A stretch of 40,839 nt of DNA, from positions 1-40,839 of the forward strand of contig JAYZFL010000009.1 in assembly GCA_036336795.1 (NCBI GenBank). The letters run 5' to 3'. Source of the stretch: UBA822 sp036336795. Its GTDB lineage: Bacteria > Gemmatimonadota > Gemmatimonadetes > Longimicrobiales > Gaopeijiaceae. The position numbers were made by a program, and so were the translations under genes. Numbering within the stretch: the first letter of the stretch is position 1; the number at the start of each line of letters is the position of its first letter. This document shows, piece after piece, positions 1-8,150 of the stretch. The notes under the pieces are model-generated. The model was not told where the DNA came from. It ran no database searches and was given only the letters and a program-made list of their open reading frames with translations.

Positions 1-223
1 ACTTTGGCTTCCAAAAGATCATCATGCACTGATTCATCAAACACGGAAGTCCTATAAAGATCCAGGTAACTCCTTAGCCAAATCCGCTCACTATCGGTCA
101 TTTATTGGTCGTCCGGTTACTCATGAGATCTTGTCCTATTAAAGATGATCTTACGCTCTTAGACTGGCTCAGTATCCGGTTTCTTGGCGACTGGACCCAC
201 CTGCCCAACCATAGAGTTACAGA
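1..223. other. Intergenic left edge, no gene seen
   Basis: This is the region downstream of galE on the minus strand. It is AT-rich, I see no convincing coding frame entering from the window edge, and there is no clear hairpin with a T-run. It may hold the 3' untranslated end of galE and the upstream part of a gene lying outside the window. Confidence 0.4.
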
Positions 224-1195
224 TCAATACTGTGGATGATTTCGCCACTCGTAGGTAGATCTTATGATATCCTCTAGAGTATGCTTCGGTGACCAGCCAA
301 GAACTTCTTGCGCTTTCTTATGTGACGCGACAAGGCTGGCGGGGTCACCAGGGCGGGAAGGTGCATGTTTTCGGGGAATTTCACACCCCAAGACTCTCTG
401 AGTCACTTCGATCACTTCCAATACAGAGTAACCATTACCTGTGCCAAGATTCAAAGCTCCACTGGGAACGTTATCAAGAGATTCCATAGCAAGTATATGG
501 GCCATGGCGATATTCGAGACGTGGATATAATCACGAACTCCCGTACCGTCTTTTGTGGGATAGTCACTACCGAACACTTCGACGTGAGACCTCTTACCAA
601 GGGCAGTATCGATCACCAACGGGATCAAATGCGTCTCTTGGCTCTTGCGTGATTCACCGTTTTCAGATGTGGCCCCTGCGGCACAGAAATACCGCAATGC
701 GATGTATTGTAAACCGTAGGCTTTATGAAAATCTTCGATCATTTGTTCAATCATCAACTTCGACCGGCCGTACGGGTTTACGGGATTAAGCGGATGGTCC
801 TCATCAATAGGGGAGTACTCCGGTTCTCCGTAAACAGCAGCTGTAGAAGAAAAAACCAGCTTATTAACACCTGCCTCAGCCATTGTTTGCAAAAGAGTGA
901 TAGTGCCAGCAACGTTGTTTTGATAGAACAGAGCGGGGTTTACAACAGACTGTGGAACATTAGCTGAAGCAGCGAGGTGCATTACAATTGAAATGCCATG
1001 TTCGTTGATAATCCCACGCAACGCATCGGCATCCCCAAAATCCTGTTCGTAAAAAACTGTCCCATGTGGAAAGATTTTTTTCTCACTGTCCCTTAAATCA
1101 TCAACAACCACAACCGGAAATCCATTCTTGCAGAGTGTCTCTGTGACAACACTGCCAACATAACCAGCACCACCGGTAACTAGAACGCTCTCCAT
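224..1195 (-). CDS. galE: UDP-glucose 4-epimerase (GalE)
   Basis: Extended short-chain dehydrogenase that interconverts UDP-glucose and UDP-galactose in the cytoplasm and feeds galactose units into surface polysaccharide. The 323-residue length is close to the usual GalE size. Residues 7-14 hold the NAD-binding glycine motif (TGGAGYVG), Ser117/Thr118 lie in a conserved SST segment, and the catalytic Tyr142 and Lys146 are in PYGRSK. The C-terminal half has the family's sugar-nucleotide region with VRDYIHVSNIA. It ends 5 bp after the glycosyltransferase gene upstream, so the two are probably co-transcribed with galE second. The base composition is more AT-rich than the genes after 2.5 kb. The family call is firm; specificity for UDP-Glc versus UDP-GlcNAc cannot be read from sequence alone. 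Confidence 0.93.
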   Translation of the reverse strand: MESVLVTGGAGYVGSVVTETLCKNGFPVVVVDDLRDSEKKIFPHGTVFYEQDFGDADALRGIINEHGISIVMHLAASANVPQSVVNPALFYQNNVAGTITLLQTMAEAGVNKLVFSSTAAVYGEPEYSPIDEDHPLNPVNPYGRSKLMIEQMIEDFHKAYGLQYIALRYFCAAGATSENGESRKSQETHLIPLVIDTALGKRSHVEVFGSDYPTKDGTGVRDYIHVSNIAMAHILAMESLDNVPSGALNLGTGNGYSVLEVIEVTQRVLGCEIPRKHAPSRPGDPASLVASHKKAQEVLGWSPKHTLEDIIRSTYEWRNHPQY

Positions 1196-1200
1196 GATTC

Positions 1201-2322
1201 TCAGTCTGATGTTACCTCTTTAAAAAACATCTCATGATTCTTGTAGAATTGGGCTAATGAAAAGGTTTTCAAATACGAGTCTCTACCGTATTTACCCATT
1301 CCCTTTCTTAGTGCTTTGTCTCTCAATAGCAACCCCAGTTTTTCTGACAATAGCTGACTGTTCCTAATGGGGACTAAGAAGCCGGACCTTCCATCTTCCA
1401 CAATGGATGGGATACCTCTCCAGTTTGTCGCAACAACGGGTAGCCCAAAACACATCGCTTCGACTATGACCTGTGGACTATTCTCAGCATGGAAGAATGT
1501 GGGCAGACAGAAAATATCTGACGTTGCGAACATCGACGTCTTGTCTTGTCCCACGAGTACTCCGTGAACATTTATCTTGTCTGAGAGCCCGCTAGTTTCT
1601 ATGATTCGGCTGATGTTCTCCCGTAGGCCCTCTGATTCGAACTCACCGACTAACTCCAAAGAAAACTCCGCTCTTTCTCCTGCCAATCTGGCGCAAGCAT
1701 CGATCAAATCGAAGATCCCTTTCGATTCGTAGATAGCACCGAGAAACAGTATCTTGGGGCAATGGATACCACTCTGATCATCAGCTTTAAGGTGGATGTT
1801 ATTACTGTAATCAGGAACCCCAATGGGGAAATGTCTTATCATTTTTGACCGCAAGTTTTCCGGATCCGGATAAGATGACTCTAATACTTTTATGGAGTAG
1901 TCCGCTCGGAAAAAGGCCAATCTGAATAGTGGTTTCGTGAAGCGAGAAAGACCGCCATATAACTCGGAAATGCCGGCAGCGTGAAAATACAAGACGGTCT
2001 TGTCGAATAGCCATCTACAAGTTATCAAAATGAACAGATCTTTGATCATTGATACCCGACTGGGCCCCCCTGGGTGATATAAGAAAACTTTGGGGCGCTT
2101 CAGAACTCTATTCCAATATATTTCAAGGATAACCTTGATTAGGTGGAGTATTTTCCTTAGCTGGACTTTCCCGGTCGTATTCAATCCTTTAGAGAATTGA
2201 AGCCTTACGTGAACGAGTTCGACCGAGCTGTAAGTACCCTCCAACAACCTTTGAATCATTATGGCTTGGCCGCCATAAGGTGGCGGTGTCTGCCCAACAA
2301 CCAGAATTCGCTGTTTATGCAT
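1201..2322 (-). CDS. GT4-family glycosyltransferase
   Basis: Retaining GT-B glycosyltransferase, 373 residues, no signal peptide and so cytoplasmic or peripheral at the inner membrane. The N-terminal Rossmann half begins ILVVGQTPPPYGGQA, typical of group 1 enzymes. The C-terminal nucleotide-sugar half begins near residue 190 (ILFLGAIYESKGI, with Lys201) and carries the E-x7-E motif at Glu280 and Glu288 (ENSPQVIVEAM), followed by GLPVVATNWRGIPSIVEDGRSGFL. The donor and acceptor sugars are unknown. It lies just upstream of galE (5 bp gap), which suggests UDP-Gal or UDP-Glc use in lipopolysaccharide, capsule or exopolysaccharide assembly. Codon use is AT-rich relative to the rest of the window: 1201-1260 has 20 G/C in 60 by hand count. 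Confidence 0.88.
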   Translation of the reverse strand: MHKQRILVVGQTPPPYGGQAIMIQRLLEGTYSSVELVHVRLQFSKGLNTTGKVQLRKILHLIKVILEIYWNRVLKRPKVFLYHPGGPSRVSMIKDLFILITCRWLFDKTVLYFHAAGISELYGGLSRFTKPLFRLAFFRADYSIKVLESSYPDPENLRSKMIRHFPIGVPDYSNNIHLKADDQSGIHCPKILFLGAIYESKGIFDLIDACARLAGERAEFSLELVGEFESEGLRENISRIIETSGLSDKINVHGVLVGQDKTSMFATSDIFCLPTFFHAENSPQVIVEAMCFGLPVVATNWRGIPSIVEDGRSGFLVPIRNSQLLSEKLGLLLRDKALRKGMGKYGRDSYLKTFSLAQFYKNHEMFFKEVTSD

Positions 2323-2553
2323 TCAGCAGGACGTCCTCCTCTGCAATAACATATATGACTGTAAAGATGTCTCGGGGGCTTCGACTAGAAAAGGAAATTA
2401 AAGATGTCATCTCTAACCCAATAAAGTGTGCCCTCGCAAGATTTACGGGTTTCCTCACATTATGAAAAGCTCTCTCTTGATATTACGGATGGTTCTCCGA
2501 GCCATGCTTCCTCACAGCATATCCCGGTCCTATCTATCCCGGAGGGCATATCG
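2323..2553. other. Divergent intergenic region
   Basis: This 231 bp gap separates the minus-strand polysaccharide genes from the plus-strand CoA-ester lyase and must hold promoters for both. An open frame runs through its right part from 2428 but lacks family sequence and is best read as untranslated leader. The visible change from AT-rich to GC-richer sequence falls in or close to this gap. Confidence 0.4.
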
Positions 2554-3384
2554 ATGAAACCTCTGCGGTGTGTCCTTTTCTTTCCTGCGACACGGCCTGA
2601 TCGCTACGAAAAAGCCCTCAGGAGTGGGGCCGACGGGGTGTGTATGGACCTAGAAGATGCTGTCGCACTTAACGACAAGGAGCGAGGGCGCACGGAAGCT
2701 CTTGGGTTGCTTAAGGCAGGGAAACCAAATCGCAAGGTGACTATCGTACGAGTGAATGATCCTAAGACCAAACTCGGAAGAAAGGACATTGATGCCGTCG
2801 GTCGGGCTGAAATCTCTCCCGACGCGATCATGCTTCCGAAAGTGGATTCTCCGGAGGACGTCCTAGGTGTCGACGGCCCCTTGGTTGAAGGCGGCCTACG
2901 GGTGCCTCTGATTCCGGTTATCGAAACGGCGTTGGGGCTATCTCTAGTTGAAAAGATTGCGACGTGCTCGGCCTCGGTTTGTGCGATTCTTTTCGGTGGG
3001 GTGGATCTGAGTACAGAACTCGGAGCTGCAATCGGGTGGGATGAGCTCCTCTATGCTCGCTCCCGCGTGGTCCACGCTGCGGCACTCGCGGGGATCGACA
3101 CGATTGACATGCCCGTTCTAGACATATCGTCTCCCAGCATGTTAGAAAATGAGGTGGTGGCCGTCAGGAGACTCGGCTTTACTGGAAAAGCGGCGATTCA
3201 TCCGAGTCAGGTGAACATCATCCAGGAACAGTTTTCTCCGGATGAGGCTGAAATCGCCGAAGCGAGGCGTCTGATCGAGGCGTACGAAGCTCAAAGCGGT
3301 GGTGCATTCCTCCTAGACGGCGTCATGGTGGATCTCGCCGTGATCAAGGCTGCGCGACGGATCATGGAGAGGATAAACGGCTAA
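2554..3384 (+). CDS. HpcH/HpaI-type CoA-ester lyase (CitE-like; malyl/citramalyl-CoA lyase family)
   Basis: Cytoplasmic TIM-barrel lyase that, in this family, cleaves beta-hydroxyacyl-CoA esters such as malyl-CoA or citramalyl-CoA to an alpha-keto acid plus acetyl-CoA. I chose the ATG at 2554 because GGAGGG at 2541-2546 is 7 nt upstream and homology starts at once (MKPLRCVLFFPATRPDRYEK). An open frame reaches back to 2428 but is not family-like. With this start the protein has 276 residues. Visible family residues are MDLEDAV at 31-37, Arg66 in VRVN, Glu124 in VIETALGL, Asp151 in FGGVDLSTELGA, and the C-terminal GKAAIHPSQV. The stop codon overlaps that of the convergent MmgE/PrpD gene by a few bases. 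The exact substrate is unknown; the neighbouring hydratase favours citramalyl-CoA or a related ester. Confidence 0.88.
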   Translation: MKPLRCVLFFPATRPDRYEKALRSGADGVCMDLEDAVALNDKERGRTEALGLLKAGKPNRKVTIVRVNDPKTKLGRKDIDAVGRAEISPDAIMLPKVDSPEDVLGVDGPLVEGGLRVPLIPVIETALGLSLVEKIATCSASVCAILFGGVDLSTELGAAIGWDELLYARSRVVHAAALAGIDTIDMPVLDISSPSMLENEVVAVRRLGFTGKAAIHPSQVNIIQEQFSPDEAEIAEARRLIEAYEAQSGGAFLLDGVMVDLAVIKAARRIMERING

Positions 3385-4706
3385 CTCTTTCGAGCCTCCA
3401 GCCGAGGAAGCGAAAATATACGGGTGGCCTGAGGAAGCCCACGACACTCTCTTAGAAGGTCACTCGCAGCTGTGTCCCGGATGCCGCCGTATTCGAGAAG
3501 TCCGAGTGTCTTTCGGTCTAGCCAGTCGTCATCAAGGGGCTGTTCCGGGTCCCCGAGCGCGTCGGCCCGAGAGGCTCGGTGTATAGAACCGTCGACGCTG
3601 GTTGCCACGACTTCTGCTCCCCAATGACTCGGGTATGCGGCTTCAAACTTAGTGTTTGGTTCAACCTTGATTTTTTCCAGCCATTTTTCTAGGACGTCAT
3701 CCTCCAGTTCAGCAGGCTCGAATGAAGTCAACTTGAGCGGACCACCTGCGAAACTCTTTGCCACGCAATACTGGATGCTGAATTTTGCAGCATAGGGTGT
3801 TGTCGGTCGAGGTTGGTTAGTGAATTCAAGAGCCGCTGGATAGGTGAGAATTCTAATCGACTCAATGCGATCCGGAGTAAGATCGATAGCGGTTCCTCGC
3901 CGGAGTGAATCCCGGAGCTCCAAAGCAGCATCGACGGCTGGGTGCGTGTGACGACAACATGGATACGGTTTCATAGACGTTTCCGGAAGCTTCCAGCCAG
4001 CTGCCTCGGAAGTGATTGCGGCAGGAATGGGATCCGGGCAAAACCCCCGAAAAAATCCTTTCGTGCCCTCAAGAATTTCAGAGGGGCCGGTGAACCCTCG
4101 CGCTGCTAGGAGAGCCGCCCGGACTCCCGCTGCTGCTGCGTTACCGGCGTGTAGGTGCTTAGACATCGTGGCGTCTTGATTGAATTGCCACAGCCCGGAG
4201 GCCTGAGTTCCCGCATTGCCCATTGCCCAGACCCAGGCCTCTTCCTCGAGATCTAGCACAGTACACGCGGCGGCGGTTGAACCGAAGACCCCTGCAGTAG
4301 CTGTGTTGTGGAAGATCCGGTAATGCTCCTCGCCAAGTGCTTCCCCCACCCGGAGCACAGCTTCGTATCCGGCTAGGACTGCCCTGAGTGCTTGGGCTCC
4401 CGTACCCCCCATCTTGTGGGTGAGGATTAAGGCTGTGGGGATCACTACGCAGCCCGGATGGGTGACGGAGCCCCGATGAAGATCGTCGGTTTCAGTGATG
4501 TGGGATAGAGCTGCCGCGAGGAATATTTGCCCGTCGAGGTCCGCTATCGCCTGCCCGTAGGCCGTGAGTGCGGCACCGGGCTGCGTTGCCCGGCCTGCCA
4601 CCGTAGAGCCTAGCCAATCCCTCACGTACCTTTCAGCAGCTTCAAGGTCGTGAGCTCCGGTGGTCTGACTACGGATCAGCCGTACCAGCGAGCGGGAAAG
4701 GCTCAC
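3381..4706 (-). CDS. MmgE/PrpD family protein
   Basis: Member of the 2-methylcitrate dehydratase / cis-aconitate decarboxylase superfamily; cytoplasmic. The GTG at 4706 is the preferred start because it forms a 4-base GTGA overlap with the stop of the upstream hydratase, giving 441 residues, a normal family length. An ATG at 4763 would make a 61-base overlap. Conserved features include an Asp/His segment (DDLHRGSVTHPGCVVIP), a Lys/His segment (TMSKHLHAGNAAAAG), the EGTKGFFRGF stretch and a Cys/His motif (PYPCCRHTHPAVDA). Known members dehydrate methylcitrate, decarboxylate aconitate to itaconate, or act on other tricarboxylates, and sequence alone does not choose between them. Being translationally coupled to a hydratase and near a CoA lyase, it probably serves the same dicarboxylate/CoA route. 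Confidence 0.87.
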   Translation of the reverse strand: MSLSRSLVRLIRSQTTGAHDLEAAERYVRDWLGSTVAGRATQPGAALTAYGQAIADLDGQIFLAAALSHITETDDLHRGSVTHPGCVVIPTALILTHKMGGTGAQALRAVLAGYEAVLRVGEALGEEHYRIFHNTATAGVFGSTAAACTVLDLEEEAWVWAMGNAGTQASGLWQFNQDATMSKHLHAGNAAAAGVRAALLAARGFTGPSEILEGTKGFFRGFCPDPIPAAITSEAAGWKLPETSMKPYPCCRHTHPAVDAALELRDSLRRGTAIDLTPDRIESIRILTYPAALEFTNQPRPTTPYAAKFSIQYCVAKSFAGGPLKLTSFEPAELEDDVLEKWLEKIKVEPNTKFEAAYPSHWGAEVVATSVDGSIHRASRADALGDPEQPLDDDWLDRKTLGLLEYGGIRDTAASDLLRECRGLPQATRIFSLPRLEARKS

Positions 4707-5551
4707 GAACCTGACCGTAACGTTGCCCTCATGGCTAATCCCCTCTTTGGGTGAGCCGCCCACACTTCAATTTCGTCTTCCTTGGTGCTCCTTCCGGAGA
4801 TCGTGAACTCCTCTCTACTGAAAAGCGGGCTGATCGCTCGGTAGGAGAATGAGTAGGGAGAGCCGTCCAGCCACCGTGATCCCGCGTCCAAGAGGAGGAG
4901 AGCAATGAGCGGTCCATGTACCACAAGGTCTGGATACCCTTCGATTTCGGTCACGTAGCGGTGATCGTAATGAATGCGATGGCTATTAAAGGTGAGGGCA
5001 GAAAAACGAAAGAGTGTTACCGGGTCGGTGACGAAGGTCTCGGACCACTCTACGGTTTCCGGTGGAAGCTCGGTTGTGACGCCGGAAGCCTGGGAGACAT
5101 TGCGGTAGACGAGGTCCTGCTCTTCTTCGATCACAACACCCTGTTCGTTCGCGATCTCGTGCTGAACCGTGACGAATACCAGGGGGCCCGATCGACCCTC
5201 TTTGCTCCGAGCGGAGACTATCGTTGATTTTCGCTGGACGGCTTCGCCTAGACTGAGCGTCCCAAGGAAGCGAAGCCGACCGCCGGCCCACATCCGCCGG
5301 GGAAGCTGAATGGGCGGCAAGAAACTTCCCCGCCTCTCGTGCCCATCTTCCCCCAGTGCTGACCGGCGTGTGAGCGGCGTGAAGTAGAGCCAGTGCCACG
5401 CAGGCGGGAGGGGGGAAGCGGGGCCCAAGGCCTCCGGGGGCCGGTCCAGCACCGCTGACATCCCCCGGGCTGGGGAGATGGTGAGGACGTCCTCGTCCAA
5501 ACGCTCATTACCGATCCATGACTTAAGCTTGGCTAATTCAGTCTCGTACAC
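4703..5551 (-). CDS. MaoC/FAS1-like hydratase (mesaconyl-C4-CoA / itaconyl-CoA hydratase type)
   Basis: Double-hotdog acyl-CoA hydratase, 282 residues from the GTG at 5551, which has GGAG at 5561-5558 six bases upstream. A TTG at 5557 abuts that GGAG and is too close. The N-terminal part has the FAS1-like dehydratase pattern (PPAWHWLYF near residue 50, RMWAGGRLRF near 90). The C-terminal part carries the hydratase motif RFSALTFNSHRIHYD followed by YPDLVVHGPL. Proteins of this pattern include mesaconyl-C4-CoA hydratase of the 3-hydroxypropionate bicycle and itaconyl-CoA hydratase, both of which make citramalyl-CoA. A citramalyl-CoA-type lyase lies 1.3 kb away, so hydration then cleavage to pyruvate and acetyl-CoA is the natural reading. 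No CoA-transferase is present in the window, so the activation step is not accounted for here. Confidence 0.85.
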   Translation of the reverse strand: MYETELAKLKSWIGNERLDEDVLTISPARGMSAVLDRPPEALGPASPLPPAWHWLYFTPLTRRSALGEDGHERRGSFLPPIQLPRRMWAGGRLRFLGTLSLGEAVQRKSTIVSARSKEGRSGPLVFVTVQHEIANEQGVVIEEEQDLVYRNVSQASGVTTELPPETVEWSETFVTDPVTLFRFSALTFNSHRIHYDHRYVTEIEGYPDLVVHGPLIALLLLDAGSRWLDGSPYSFSYRAISPLFSREEFTISGRSTKEDEIEVWAAHPKRGLAMRATLRSGS

Positions 5552-5623
5552 TGGCAACTCCGTTAAACGGTCTGAGTTATCCTTACTTATGCAAGGCGTA
5601 ATTCACATCCGGTTGCGCCGCCA

Positions 5624-6763
5624 CTAGAAAGACCGGGACATACCAAGCACATGCTGTCCTACGTAGCTTAAAATCAGGTTATTCGCGATGGGCGCGATCA
5701 GGTAAAGCCGGGCTTCTCGGAATTTGCGCTCGATACCGTACTCTTCAGCCAGCCCGTAACCTCCGAAAGTGTCCATGGCCACGTTTGCAGCCTCCCAAGC
5801 TGCTTCAGATGCCAACAGCTTGCACATGTTCGCTTCGGCACCGCATGACGCCTCATCTTCATAGAGTTGGACGGCCCGATCCCGGAGAGCTGCGGCCGCC
5901 TGGGTGTGAATGTACGCACGGGCGATGGGGAACTGGACACCCTGGTTCTGGCCGATGGGGCGCTGGAAGACGATACGCTCACGGGCGTATTCTGTGGATC
6001 GGTCTACGAAATAGAGGGCGTCACCGACCGACTCGGACGCGAGTAGGATCCGTTCGGTGTTCATGCCACTAAGGATATAGTGAAAACCCCTACCTTCCTC
6101 ACCGATCAAGTTGGATTCAGGAACCTCCAGCCCGTCGAAAAATACTTCGTTCGTCTCGTGGTTGATCATAGTATTCAGAGGGTTGACCTTGATGCAGTTT
6201 CCCGCCTTGCGTAGATCCACCAAGAAGACACTAAGGCCATCGGTTTTCTTCTCCACGTCTTTGAGATGTGTAGTTCTAGCGAGGAGGATCATCAACTCCG
6301 AGTGTTGGACCCGAGAGATGAAGTTTTTCTTTCCATTCACGATGTATCGATCGCCATTTTTCTCTGCGAAGGTCGAGATCTTTGTCGTGTCGGAACCCGC
6401 GTCGGGTTCGGTCACGGCGAACACTTGCAGTCGTGTTTCTCCCGACGCAATGCCGGGCAGCCAGCGGCGCTTCTGCTCTTCGGAGCCGTGACGAAGGAGG
6501 GTGCCCATTGTGTACATCTGGGCGTGACAGGCAGCTCCGTTGCCACCCGAGCGGTTGATCTCCTCAAGGATTACTGCCGCCTCGCGGATACCAAGGCCTG
6601 GGCCGCCAAATTCTTCCGGGATCATACAGGCTAGGTATCCGGCGTCCGTGAGCTCGCCAACGAACTTATCCGGGTACGCCCGTTCCCTATCGAGATTCTG
6701 CCAGTATTTGTCGGGATAACGCTTGCAGAGCTTCCGGATTGCGTCCCTCAGCTCATCTTTCAT
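5624..6763 (-). CDS. Acyl-CoA dehydrogenase
   Basis: FAD-dependent acyl-CoA dehydrogenase, 379 residues, cytoplasmic, passing electrons to ETF. The ATG at 6763 has a strong GGGAGGG site a few bases upstream. The N-terminal helical domain contains MIPEEFGGPGLG near residue 48. The flavin motif AVTEPDAGSDT is at 116-126, the arginine segment REARLYLIAP is near the C-terminus, and the FGGYGLAEEYGIERKFR region is typical. The usual C-terminal catalytic Glu (EGT-type motif) is absent: that position reads LIAPIANN. Glu237 in MNTERILLAS instead aligns with the base used by isovaleryl-CoA and long-chain dehydrogenases. It is the first gene of a likely operon with the hydratase (72 bp gap) and MmgE/PrpD. 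The substrate is unknown, probably a branched or dicarboxylic acyl-CoA. Confidence 0.93.
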   Translation of the reverse strand: MKDELRDAIRKLCKRYPDKYWQNLDRERAYPDKFVGELTDAGYLACMIPEEFGGPGLGIREAAVILEEINRSGGNGAACHAQMYTMGTLLRHGSEEQKRRWLPGIASGETRLQVFAVTEPDAGSDTTKISTFAEKNGDRYIVNGKKNFISRVQHSELMILLARTTHLKDVEKKTDGLSVFLVDLRKAGNCIKVNPLNTMINHETNEVFFDGLEVPESNLIGEEGRGFHYILSGMNTERILLASESVGDALYFVDRSTEYARERIVFQRPIGQNQGVQFPIARAYIHTQAAAALRDRAVQLYEDEASCGAEANMCKLLASEAAWEAANVAMDTFGGYGLAEEYGIERKFREARLYLIAPIANNLILSYVGQHVLGMSRSF

Positions 6764-7021
6764 TCCGACCCTCCCAAATAGTTATCCATTCTCAATGAAT
6801 CGACTGGCGTCTGATACTCAAGAGAGTCTAGAGACCTAAAGTGCCTCTTGTCGAGAACTGGTTTCCAATTGACAGTCTTGTGGCTCGCAGCGACGTTGCG
6901 TATCTGATGATGGACGAGCCGAAAATCGAAGAAATGCCCCGACCTGCTTCCGGGACTCTGGCGGCATAATGGGACGTGCGTCGCCCGAAGAGGGTGGTCT
7001 AATCTCAAGGCTAGCGGGCCG
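6764..7021. other. Divergent intergenic region
   Basis: This 258 bp gap separates the divergent acyl-CoA dehydrogenase and E1 alpha genes. It should carry promoters for both. A perfect TTGACA lies at 6869-6874, but no convincing -10 box sits 16-18 bp downstream on the plus strand, so I do not call a promoter. A short open frame on the minus strand here has no family features. Confidence 0.35.
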
Positions 7022-8089
7022 ATGACGAGGAAGGAACCGCATCAAAACTCTGTAGGTTTGGATCTTACCGGGGACCAACTTCGCGACATGTTTCGTGCAA
7101 TGGTCCTAACGCGAGTTGCAGAGGAGCGTTTGGAGGTACTCTTCAAGCAGGGTCATATCACCGGTGGTATCTACCGCTCTCTCGGACAGGAAGCGGGTGC
7201 CGTGGGTGCTGCATATGCTTTACGCCGCCGCAACGACGGAACTGGCGATATTGTCGCTCCGACGGTTCGTGCCACGGGTGCGGTTTTTCTCTTGGGAGGC
7301 ACACCACTCCAGTTCTTTCGTCAGTACCTCGCCCGCGGCACTAGCCCGACGAGAGGCAGAGAATCGAAGGTCTACTGGGTGGATTATGAGACTGGCCTAG
7401 TCGGTCCCACGTCCCCACTCGGGACGATGGTGGAGATCATGTCCGGTATCGGCTTGGCCTTTAAACTGAAGGAAGAGGACCGGGTGGCAGTCGTCTTCTA
7501 TGGGGATGGAGCCTCGTCCACCGGCGCTTGGCATGAAGGCCTGTGTTTTGCGGCTACTATGGCGTGCCCCATGGTACTCATCGTTGAGGCTAACAGGTGG
7601 GCCTTCTCGTCACCTACGTCAACGAATACGCGCGTAGAGAGTTTTGTCGAGAAGGCAAAGGGGTATGGGCTCCACGCGGAATCCGTGGATGGGACGGATG
7701 TCTTGGCCGTATACGAGGGTGTCCGACGTGCCGTTGCCCGGTCCCGCTCCGGGGGGGGTGCGGGAATGGTGGAGCTGAAATATTACCGTGTGGCCGGACA
7801 CGCGCAGCATGACACTAAAGAATATGTGGATCCAGACGAGTTGAAGAGATGGGAGGCCAGAGATCCCATCGCTCATTTCCGTGGCTGGCTCCTGGCTGAG
7901 GAACTCGCCACCGGAAAAGATCTTGATGCTGTGGAAATCAGCGCTTTTGAAGAAGTGCGCATGGCTGCGGAACAGGCACTCTCGGAGCCTGCTCCGGAAG
8001 GGCCAGAGGCCTTGGAAGACGTGTACAGTGACGTGGTCACTCGTCCTCCGTGGACGCGTATGGCCTCTCCCGATCCGCGGAAGATCTGA
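7022..8089 (+). CDS. TPP-dependent dehydrogenase E1 component, alpha subunit
   Basis: Alpha subunit of a 2-oxoacid dehydrogenase-type E1 (pyruvate, branched-chain or acetoin dehydrogenase family), 355 residues. It has the E1 alpha N-terminal region (RSLGQEAGAVGAAYAL near 52-67), the TPP-binding GDG at 161-163 and the downstream Asn191 in EANRWAFSSP, and the late YYRVAGHAQHD segment. Family members form alpha2beta2 tetramers, and the beta subunit is required for decarboxylation. No beta subunit, E2 or E3 is visible in the window, so the partner must be elsewhere or this is an orphan. The ribosome site is weak (AAGG about 10 bases upstream of the ATG). A run of eight G at 7751-7758 sits inside the gene. 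It is followed after 61 bp by the HARE-HTH/zinc-ribbon gene on the same strand. Confidence 0.87.
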   Translation: MTRKEPHQNSVGLDLTGDQLRDMFRAMVLTRVAEERLEVLFKQGHITGGIYRSLGQEAGAVGAAYALRRRNDGTGDIVAPTVRATGAVFLLGGTPLQFFRQYLARGTSPTRGRESKVYWVDYETGLVGPTSPLGTMVEIMSGIGLAFKLKEEDRVAVVFYGDGASSTGAWHEGLCFAATMACPMVLIVEANRWAFSSPTSTNTRVESFVEKAKGYGLHAESVDGTDVLAVYEGVRRAVARSRSGGGAGMVELKYYRVAGHAQHDTKEYVDPDELKRWEARDPIAHFRGWLLAEELATGKDLDAVEISAFEEVRMAAEQALSEPAPEGPEALEDVYSDVVTRPPWTRMASPDPRKI

Positions 8090-8150
8090 TGCTCACCGAG
8101 CCCTCCCATGGATCCTCACGATCCTTCTCCGGAACACTGAATAATTAACG

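Noticed and set aside
6869..6897. Perfect TTGACA (-35 box) in the divergent gap before the E1 alpha gene
   Set aside because: The hexamer 17 bases downstream is GACGTT and no good -10 box lies at 16-19 bases.
6760..7008. Minus-strand open frame upstream of the acyl-CoA dehydrogenase
   Set aside because: It fills the divergent intergenic region, has no ribosome site or family pattern, and overlaps the start of a strong gene.
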